From contig NZ_RWKH01000018.1 of assembly GCF_003984625.1 (NCBI RefSeq), positions 62,001 through 126,000 on the forward strand: a DNA stretch of 64,000 nucleotides. The letters are read 5' to 3'. The stretch's first letter is position 1. Each line of letters starts with the position of its first letter. Positions 56,529-64,000 of this stretch are shown in pieces. Under the pieces are notes generated by a model. It did not search any database and had not been told where the DNA came from. It saw nothing but the letters and a program-made list of their open reading frames with translations. This DNA is from Variovorax sp. DXTD-1 (lineage in GTDB: Bacteria; Pseudomonadota; Gammaproteobacteria; Burkholderiales; Burkholderiaceae_C). A program made the translations under genes and the position numbers.

Positions 56529-57515
56529 ATGCTCAATATATTTACGCTCGCCAACGGTCGCCTCGTCCAGGAAGAGATCGAATCGCTGGAGGAGCTTTCC
56601 AAGTTCCAGCCGATCTGGGTCGACCTCGAATCGCCCACGCTCGAGGAAAAGCGCTGGATCAAGCAGTACTACGGCCTCTCGATTCCCGAAGACGCGATGG
56701 ACGAGGACATCGAGGAATCGGCCCGCTTCTACGAAGAAGACAACGGCGAGCTGCACATCCGCTCCGACTTTCTGATCGACGACGACGAAGACCCGCGCTC
56801 GGTGCGCGTGGCCTTCATCCTGAACCAGCACAACACCGAGCTGCGCAGCCGCGGCGTGCTGTTTTCGATCCACGACGAAGACGTGCCGGTGTTCCGCCTG
56901 CTGCGCATGCGTGCGCGCCGCGCGCCGGGGCTGATCGAGGACGCGAAGGAGGTGTTGCTCAAGCTGTTCGACGCCGACGCCGAATACTCGGCCGACACGC
57001 TCGAGAACATCTACGACGAGCTGGAGATCGCGGGCAAGAAGGTGCTCGAAGGCAACGTGAGCGACGAGCTGGCCGGCGAGGTACTGGGCGCCATTGCGCG
57101 GCAGGAAGACTTGAATGGCCGCATCCGCCGCAACGTGATGGACACGCGCCGCGCCGTGAGCTTCATGATGCGCAGCCGCATGCTCAATGCCGAGCAGTTC
57201 GAAGAGGCGCGGCAGATCCTGCGCGACATCGAGTCGCTCGACAACCACACGGCCTTCCTGTTCGACAAGATCAACTTCCTGATGGATGCGACCGTCGGTT
57301 TCATCAACATCAACCAGAACAAGACCATCAAGATCTTCTCGGTGGCCAGCGTGGCGCTGCTGCCGCCCACGCTGATCGCGAGCATCTACGGCATGAACTT
57401 CAAGCTCATGCCCGAGCTCGACTGGTCGCTGGGCTATCCGTACGCGCTGGCGCTGATGGCGGCCAGCGCGCTGGTGCCGATGTGGTACTTCCGCCGGCGC
57501 GGCTGGCTCAAGTAG
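56529..57515 (+). CDS. corA: Magnesium/cobalt transporter CorA
   Basis: A 328-residue pentameric divalent-cation channel. A large acidic N-terminal cytoplasmic domain is followed by two membrane helices near the C-terminus; the first ends with the selectivity motif YGMNF, and the loop MPELDW follows. The tail RRRGWLK is basic as usual. ATG at 56529 with GGGAG upstream. The stop overlaps the convergent nucleosidase gene by 8 bases. A possible short leader frame precedes it. Confidence 0.95.
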   Translation: MLNIFTLANGRLVQEEIESLEELSKFQPIWVDLESPTLEEKRWIKQYYGLSIPEDAMDEDIEESARFYEEDNGELHIRSDFLIDDDEDPRSVRVAFILNQHNTELRSRGVLFSIHDEDVPVFRLLRMRARRAPGLIEDAKEVLLKLFDADAEYSADTLENIYDELEIAGKKVLEGNVSDELAGEVLGAIARQEDLNGRIRRNVMDTRRAVSFMMRSRMLNAEQFEEARQILRDIESLDNHTAFLFDKINFLMDATVGFININQNKTIKIFSVASVALLPPTLIASIYGMNFKLMPELDWSLGYPYALALMAASALVPMWYFRRRGWLK

Positions 57516-58272
57516 CCGGCAACCCGGCCAGCCACGCGCCGACCAGCGCAAGGCTGTAGCGGCTCGCCACCTCGGTGACGAAGCGCGCGAAGTCGGCATG
57601 CGCCGCGTCGTCGGCGCGATCGGAGATGGTGCGCATCGCCGCGAAGGGCACGCCGTAGTCGTGGCACACCTGCGCCATCGCAGCGCCTTCCATTTCAACC
57701 GCGAGCGCGTCGGGCAGAGCGCGCTGCAGCGCCTCGCTCTCGGCGGTGGTCGACACGAATCGGTCGCCGCTCACCAGCAGGCCGCGGTGCACTTTCGGGG
57801 ATCGAATGCCGAACTCGTCGACGGCCGGCTGTCCGATCAGCGCGACCGGGTCGCGCAGCACGTCCGCCGCCGCGCCCGAAAGCGCATCGGCAATTGCAGT
57901 GTCGGCCGCGAAGCGCGCCATGCCCATCAACGGCACCTCGTACTTCGGAAAGATCGGCGAGGCATCGAGGTCGTGCTGCAGCAGCTGCGTTGCAACGACC
58001 ACATCGCCCACATTCACGCCCGGCGAAAGCCCGCCGGCAACGCCGGTGAACACGATCGCCCGCACGCCGAAGCGTTCGAGCAGCACCGTGGCCGTTACCG
58101 CAGCCGCGACCTTGCCGATGCGCGACAGCACGGCGACCACGGGCTGGCCGTGCAAATGGCCGACCCAGAAGTCGCGTCCCGCGGCGCGCACGCGCTGCTC
58201 GTCCGGCATCTGCGCGAGGAGCGCGCTCAGCTCCTCGTGCATTGCTGCGACGATGGCAACGGGTGCGCCCAT
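57508..58272 (-). CDS. mtn: 5'-methylthioadenosine/S-adenosylhomocysteine nucleosidase
   Basis: A 254-residue nucleosidase of the PNP/UDP family, cleaving adenine from methylthioadenosine, S-adenosylhomocysteine and 5'-deoxyadenosine. N-terminal VAIVAAMHEELSALL, then FTGVAGGLSPGVNVGDVVVA, and the C-terminal signature VEMEGAAMAQVC with catalytic Glu. An Asp in SDRADDAAH is the proton donor. It starts 3 bases after the peptide-binding-protein stop and so appears to be the last gene of the dpp operon. Confidence 0.92.
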   Translation of the reverse strand: MGAPVAIVAAMHEELSALLAQMPDEQRVRAAGRDFWVGHLHGQPVVAVLSRIGKVAAAVTATVLLERFGVRAIVFTGVAGGLSPGVNVGDVVVATQLLQHDLDASPIFPKYEVPLMGMARFAADTAIADALSGAAADVLRDPVALIGQPAVDEFGIRSPKVHRGLLVSGDRFVSTTAESEALQRALPDALAVEMEGAAMAQVCHDYGVPFAAMRTISDRADDAAHADFARFVTEVASRYSLALVGAWLAGLPAT

Positions 58273-58275
58273 CGC

Positions 58276-59910
58276 TTACTTGATGTCCACGCCGTAGAAG
58301 GTGTGGCGGCCAAAGGGGCTGAGCTTGAAGTCGATCACTTCCTTGCGCACGGGCTTCAGTTGCACCGCGTGTGCGATGGTGAACCACGGCGCCTGCTCCT
58401 TGAAGATGACTTGCGCCTTCTTGTAGAGCGCGTCGCGGTCGGCCTGCTTGGTCGCGCTCTTGGCCTTCAGCACGAGGTCTTCGTAGGGCTGGTAGCAGAA
58501 CTTGGAGATGTTGCTGCCGCTCGCCGATTGCGCCGAGGCGCAACCCAGCAGCGTGTAGAGGAAGTTGTCCGGGTCGCCGTTGTCGCCGGTCCAGCCCAGC
58601 ATGCCCATCTGGTGCTCGCCGGCCTGCAGGCGCTTGCGGTACTCGCCCCATTCGAAGCTCTTGATCTCGGCCTTGACGCCGATCTTGGCAAGGTCGGCCT
58701 GCATCAGTTCGGCAATGCGCTTGGCATTCGGGTTGTAGGGCCGCTGCACCGGCATGGCCCAGAGGTCGGTGCTGAAGCCGTCGGCCAGACCTGCCTGCGC
58801 GAGCAGCTTCTTGGCGGCTTCAGGGTCGTACGGATCGTCCTTGGTCGCGTCGTTGTACGACCACATGGTCGGCGGAATGGGGTTCTTCGCGGCCACGCCC
58901 GTCGACAGGTACACGCCGTCGATGATGGCCTTCTTGTTGATCGCCATGTTGATGGCCTTGCGCACGCGCACATCGTCGAAAGGCTTCTTCGTGGTGTTGT
59001 ACGAAAGGTAGCCCACGTTGAGGCCGGGCTGCTCGAGCAGCTGCACGTTCGGGTCCTTGCGGATGGCGTCGAGGTCGGCCGGGTTCGGGTACGGCATCAC
59101 GTGGCACTCGCCCTTCTGCAGCTTGGCCCAGCGCACCGAGGCATCGGGCGTGATCGCGAACACCAGGTCGTCGATCTTGGCCTTGCCGCCCCAATACTGC
59201 GGAAAGGCCTTGAAGCGGATGACCGCATCCTTCTGGTACTGCACCAGGTAGAACGGGCCGGTGCCGATCGGGTCTTGGTCGACCTTCTCGGGCGTGCCCG
59301 CCTTCAGCATGGCAATGGCGTATTCCTTCGACTGGATGCCCGCATACTGCATGGCAAGGTTGGCGAGGAACGGCGCCTCGGCCTTGTTGAGCACGATCTT
59401 CACCGTGTACTCGTCGATGCGGTCAACCGACTTGAGCAGCTTGGGCATGCCCATGTCGTTGAAGTAGGAATGGTTCTGGCTCGTGACCTTGAAGAACGGA
59501 TCGCTCTCCTTCCACTGCCGCTCGAGCATGAAGATGAAGTCGTCGGCGTTGAAGTCGCGCGTCGGCTTGAAGCTCTTGCTGGTGCTGTGCCACTTCACGC
59601 CCTTGCGCAGGTGAAAGGTGTACTGCGTGCCGTCGGCCGAGATGTCCCATTTTTCGGCCAGGCCGGGCACGACCTTGGTGCCGCCGCGTTCGAATTCGAC
59701 GATGGTGTTGTAGACCTGCGTGGTCACGTCGAACGAGGTGCCGGTGGTGTTCACGCCCGGATAGAAGTTCTCCGGGCTGCCCTCCGAACAATAGACGAGC
59801 GTCTTGGCGGACACGGCTCCGCCGGCCAGGGTGAGCACGGCGAGTGCCGTCGGCGCGAGCAGCGCGGCGAGCTTTCGCGAATGGCGCGAAACGAATGGCT
59901 GGGTCTTCAT
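58276..59910 (-). CDS. dppA: Dipeptide ABC transporter substrate-binding protein
   Basis: A 544-residue periplasmic protein of the SBP_bac_5 family. Signal peptide of about 35 residues ([19 protein letters not shown]), then [22 protein letters not shown], typical of DppA. Cys pairs and the [13 protein letters not shown] stretch are present. It captures di- or tripeptides, or haem in some species, for the DppBCDF importer. ATG at 59910 with AAGGAG upstream. It follows dppF by 30 bases, and mtn starts 3 bases after its stop. Confidence 0.92.
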   Translation of the reverse strand: MKTQPFVSRHSRKLAALLAPTALAVLTLAGGAVSAKTLVYCSEGSPENFYPGVNTTGTSFDVTTQVYNTIVEFERGGTKVVPGLAEKWDISADGTQYTFHLRKGVKWHSTSKSFKPTRDFNADDFIFMLERQWKESDPFFKVTSQNHSYFNDMGMPKLLKSVDRIDEYTVKIVLNKAEAPFLANLAMQYAGIQSKEYAIAMLKAGTPEKVDQDPIGTGPFYLVQYQKDAVIRFKAFPQYWGGKAKIDDLVFAITPDASVRWAKLQKGECHVMPYPNPADLDAIRKDPNVQLLEQPGLNVGYLSYNTTKKPFDDVRVRKAINMAINKKAIIDGVYLSTGVAAKNPIPPTMWSYNDATKDDPYDPEAAKKLLAQAGLADGFSTDLWAMPVQRPYNPNAKRIAELMQADLAKIGVKAEIKSFEWGEYRKRLQAGEHQMGMLGWTGDNGDPDNFLYTLLGCASAQSASGSNISKFCYQPYEDLVLKAKSATKQADRDALYKKAQVIFKEQAPWFTIAHAVQLKPVRKEVIDFKLSPFGRHTFYGVDIK

Positions 59911-59940
59911 GGGAACTCCTTCAGGCACGGTGGAAGAGAA

Positions 59941-60980
59941 CTAGAGATTCGCCGCCACGGGCGCGGCGAACGGCGGAGACAACGGCACATCGGCGCGAAC
60001 CGGGGGCGAGCCGTCGAGAAACTTCTCGGCGTAGTGGCAGGCCACCAGCCGCTCGTCGAGCGCGCGCAGCAAGGGCCGCTCATCGCGGCAGCGCTGCGTC
60101 ACATGCGGGCAGCGCGTGCTGAAGACGCAGCCCGTGGGCGGGTTGAGCGGTGAAGGCAGCTCGCCCTTGAGCACGATGCGCTGGCTGCTCAAGCCCGGCG
60201 TGGAAGCAAGCAGCGCCTGCGTGTAAGGGTGCAGCGGCCGCGCAAAGATGCGCGCCTTGGGCCCCTGCTCCACCGCATGGCCGAGGTACATCACCAGCAC
60301 ATCGTGCGCAATGTGCCGCACCACGCCGAGGTCGTGCGAAATGAAGAGATAGGCCAGGCCGAGTTCGGCCTGCAGGTCGGCCAGCAGGTTCAGCACCTGC
60401 GCCTGGATCGACACGTCGAGCGCCGACACCGGCTCGTCGGCCACCAGCAGGCGAGGCTCCAGCATGAGTGCGCGTGCAATGGCGATGCGCTGGCGCTGGC
60501 CGCCCGAGAACATGTGCGGATAGCGGTTCGCGTATTCGGGCCGCAGGCCCACGCGCGCCAGCATGTCGCGGGCCCTGGCGGCGCGCTCCGGCTTGCCAAG
60601 GCTCGTGTTGATGGCGAGCGGGTCCTCCAGCACGGTCGATATCTTCTTGCGCGGATTGAGCGACCCATAGGGGTTCTGGAACACCAGCTGCACAGCCTGC
60701 CGCAGCTCGCGCCGCTGGTCGGGCTGGGGGCTCACCGCGTCGTGGCCGACCAGCGTGAGCTGCCCGGCGGTCGGCTTTTCGATCAGCGCGACCATGCGCG
60801 CGAGCGTGGACTTGCCGCAGCCCGATTCGCCGACCACGGCGAGCGTGCGGCCGCGCTCGATGCGAAACGAAATATCGCCCACCGCGCGCAACTGCGCCGG
60901 CGGGCGGAACAGGCCACGCCGCACGTCGTAGGTGCGCTGCAGGTTGCGCGCCTCCACGACGACGTCGCCCGGCAGCGCGC

Positions 60981-60984
<4 letters not shown>
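59941..60984 (-). CDS. dppF: Dipeptide ABC transporter ATP-binding protein DppF
   Basis: A 347-residue ATPase. Walker [10 protein letters not shown], signature FSGGQRQR and Walker [13 protein letters not shown] are intact, and the C-terminal oligopeptide-transporter domain has the Cys cluster CVFSTRCPH. The GTG at 60984 overlaps the dppD stop by four bases (GTGA), so translation is coupled. It pairs with DppD on the cytoplasmic side of DppBC. Confidence 0.93.
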
Positions 60985-62008
<1,024 letters not shown>

Positions 62009-62012
<4 letters not shown>

Positions 62013-62914
62013 CTCTTGAGCTTCGGGTCGAGCGCATCGCGAAGGCCGTCGCCGAGCAGGTTGAAGGCCAGCACGGCCGCAAGAATCGCCAGGCCCGGAA
62101 AGGTGACGACCCACCAGGCGCGCAGCACGAACTCGCGTGCGTCGGCGAGCATCGTTCCCCATTCGGGCGAAGGCGGCTGCGCGCCGAGGCCGATGAAGCC
62201 CAGCGCTGCCGCGTCGAGGATGGCGGTGGAGATGCCGAGCGAAGCCTGCACGATCAGCGGCGCCGCGCAGTTGGGCAGCACTTCGCGGAACATCAGCCGC
62301 AGCGTGCCGGCGCCGCTCACGCGCGCCGCGGTCACGTAGTCGCGCGAGATCTCGGCAATGACCGCCGCGCGCGTGATGCGCACGTAATGCGGCAGCACGA
62401 CGATGGCAACCGCGACCATGGCGTTGATCAGCCCCGGCCCGAGAATCGCGACGATCACGATGGCCATCAGCAGGCTGGGCATCGTGAGCACGATGTCCAT
62501 CATCCGCATGATCGCGATCTCCAGCACGCCGCGAAAGAAGCCCGCGACCAGCCCGAGCACCACGCCGACGACCACCGACAGCGCCACCACGGCGACGCCA
62601 ATGGACAGCGAGAGGCGTGCGCCGTACATCAGGCGCGAAAGAATGTCGCGCCCGATGGCGTCGGTGCCCAGCAGGTAGCTCGCGGAGCCGCCCTGCTGCC
62701 ATGCCGGCGGCAGCAGGAAGATGGCGCTGTTGGTCTCGTTGGGCGCATGCGGCGCGATCCACGGCGCGAACAGCGCGACGAACAACAGCAGGACGATGGT
62801 GGCAAGGCCGATCACCGCGCCGCGGTTGGCCGAGAAGGCCGTCCAGAACTCGCGCCAGGGGCCGGGGGGTGCCGAGCCCCCTGCACTGCTTGAAACTGCG
62901 TGTGTCGTTGCCAT
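62009..62914 (-). CDS. dppC: Dipeptide ABC transporter permease DppC
   Basis: A 301-residue inner-membrane permease. A Ser/Gly-rich cytoplasmic N-terminus, one helix and a periplasmic loop with [19 protein letters not shown] precede the five-helix permease core. The EAA loop has [19 protein letters not shown] at 62914, 8 bases after the dppB stop; the stop overlaps dppD. Confidence 0.93.
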
Positions 62915-62922
62915 GGGGTCAG

Positions 62923-63927
62923 TCAGTGCCGGATGCGTGGATTGATGACGCCATAGGTCACGTCGACCAGCAGGTTGATCAGCATCACGATGCCGCCGAG
63001 CAGCAGCATGCCGCCCTGCAGCACCGGATAGTCGCGCCGCCCGATGGCCTCGATGAGCCACTTGCCCACGCCGGGCCAGGAGAAGATGGTCTCGGTGAGA
63101 ATCGCCCCCGTAAAGAGCACGCCCACTTGCAGGCCGATGACGGTGACCACCGGGATCAGCGCATTGCGCAGCGCGTGCAGCCCGACCACCCGAAACCGCG
63201 AGAGGCCCTTGGCACGCGCGGTGCGAATGTAGTCTTCGCCGAGCACCTCGAGCATGGCCGAGCGCGTCATGCGCGCGATGACAGCAAGCGGCACGGTGCC
63301 GAGCACGATCGCCGGAAGAATCAGGTGATGCAGCGCGGACCAGAAGGCATCGGTCTCGCCGGCGCGCAGCGCGTCGATCAAGAGAAAACCGGTCTGCGGC
63401 TCGACGAAATACTGCACCGAGATGCGGCCTGAAACGGGCGTCCATCCCAGCTGCACCGAGAAAAACAGGATCAGCAGCAGCCCCCACCAGAAGATCGGCA
63501 TCGAATAGCCGGTGAGCGACGTGGCCATCACGCCGTGGTCGAAGATGGAGTTGCGGCGCACCGCCGCAAGAATGCCGGCCGGAAGCCCCAGCAGCAACGC
63601 AAAGGCAATTGCGCACACGCCCAGCTCCATCGTGGCCGGGAACAGCGCCAGGAACTCGCTCATCACCGATTCCTGTGTGATGAGTGATTTGCCGAGGTCG
63701 CCCTGTAGCACACGGCCGATGTAGATGCCGTATTGCACGATCACCGGCTCGTCGAAGCCGTAGGCCGTGCGCAGCTGGGCGTGGCGTGCGGGGTCGATCC
63801 CGCGCTCGCCGGCCATGGTTTCAATGGGGTCGCCCGGCACCAGCCGGATGAGAAAGAAGGCAAGCAGCGTCATGCCGATGAAGGTCGGCACCAGCAAGCT
63901 CACGCGCGTGAGTAGGAAGCGAAGCAT
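62923..63927 (-). CDS. dppB: Dipeptide ABC transporter permease DppB
   Basis: A 334-residue inner-membrane permease starting MLRFLLTRVSLLVPTFIGM, with six hydrophobic segments. Its EAA-type loop VLGEDYIRTARAKGLS contacts the ATPases. It is the first permease of the operon. About 50 bases upstream another leftward gene ends (stop 63978-63980), so the operon promoter may be further upstream, outside the window. Confidence 0.93.
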   Translation of the reverse strand: MLRFLLTRVSLLVPTFIGMTLLAFFLIRLVPGDPIETMAGERGIDPARHAQLRTAYGFDEPVIVQYGIYIGRVLQGDLGKSLITQESVMSEFLALFPATMELGVCAIAFALLLGLPAGILAAVRRNSIFDHGVMATSLTGYSMPIFWWGLLLILFFSVQLGWTPVSGRISVQYFVEPQTGFLLIDALRAGETDAFWSALHHLILPAIVLGTVPLAVIARMTRSAMLEVLGEDYIRTARAKGLSRFRVVGLHALRNALIPVVTVIGLQVGVLFTGAILTETIFSWPGVGKWLIEAIGRRDYPVLQGGMLLLGGIVMLINLLVDVTYGVINPRIRH

Positions 63928-63977
63928 CGACCCGCAATATGCAAGATCGATGCCGCCGCCCGACCCGGGCCGAACCC

Positions 63978-64000
63978 TTACTTTTTGGCGTCGCGCAACT
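63978..64000 (-). CDS. C-terminal end of a further leftward gene (cut by window edge)
   Basis: The last bases read leftward as LRDAKK and a TAA stop at 63978-63980, with G/C-ending codons like the neighbours. Only six residues are visible, so the product cannot be named. A second peptide-binding protein or another transport gene upstream of dppB is plausible from position only. Confidence 0.35.

Overview
The window is GC-rich (about two thirds by eye), densely packed bacterial chromosome with gene families and gene order typical of Burkholderiales. It looks most like a Comamonadaceae genome, Variovorax or a close relative. Supporting signs are the betaproteobacterial GshA family, the leuS-lptE-holA-proA string, the bamE/fur divergence with dapB, the hpf-ptsN-hprK string and a Bug-type solute-binding protein. 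The genus is inferred from memory of gene order, not from a search. I see no rRNA, tRNA, CRISPR array, insertion sequence, phage gene or replication origin. The only clear gene remnant is a solute-binding-protein pseudogene at 14409-15020.

Layout. 1-4.6 kb: the 5' part of an HMG-CoA lyase gene diverges from an IclR regulator across a palindrome-rich promoter, followed by malate synthase G, a small Thr/Asn-rich exported protein and an L,D-transpeptidase-like protein. 4.6-5.1 kb is the only stretch of more than 300 b without a confident gene. 5.1-11.3 kb: LysR regulator with a divergent DUF2917 gene, a thiolase/enoyl-CoA hydratase/acyl-CoA dehydrogenase operon, a pyrophosphate-type phosphofructokinase and a small CWC cysteine-rich protein. 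11.3-15.8 kb: a two-Cys-cluster putative zinc metallopeptidase, an MFS exporter, the pseudogene and a class II amidotransferase. 15.9-19.4 kb: a Fur-box-preceded TonB-dependent siderophore receptor and a PepSY membrane protein.

19.5-30.8 kb is a long leftward block. It runs leuS, lptE, holA, proA, gshA, kup, a BenE-like transporter and gshB, and so mixes translation, outer-membrane assembly, replication, proline, glutathione and potassium functions. 31.0-35.7 kb is the most accessory-looking part: a Bug protein overlapping an octopine-dehydrogenase-family gene, convergent with a flavin monooxygenase-like gene and two overlapping carboxymuconolactone-decarboxylase/AhpD-fold genes. 35.8-47.2 kb is a complete rightward glycogen/alpha-glucan cluster (GH13 hydrolase, glgB, glgX, glgC, glgA, glgP). 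GlgC makes ADP-glucose, GlgA and GlgB build the polymer, and GlgP, GlgX and the GH13 enzyme take it apart. The PPi-dependent phosphofructokinase 25 kb away could use the PPi that GlgC releases.

47.2-64 kb is mostly housekeeping: Lrp regulator and EamA exporter, exbBD, dapB, bamE, fur, hprK, ptsN, hpf, a UvrD-family helicase, corA, and a leftward dipeptide/oligopeptide ABC operon (dppB-C-D-F-A order) whose last gene is an MTA/SAH nucleosidase. The genes are ordinary and intact apart from the pseudogene. The candidates most worth follow-up are the flavin monooxygenase/paired-AhpD module, the Bug/octopine-dehydrogenase pair behind a terminator-like hairpin, the 36-nt pyrimidine tract in the hpf leader, the corA upstream mini-ORF and the benE-gshB coupling. 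I did not find a convincing wholly new defence or mobile system.
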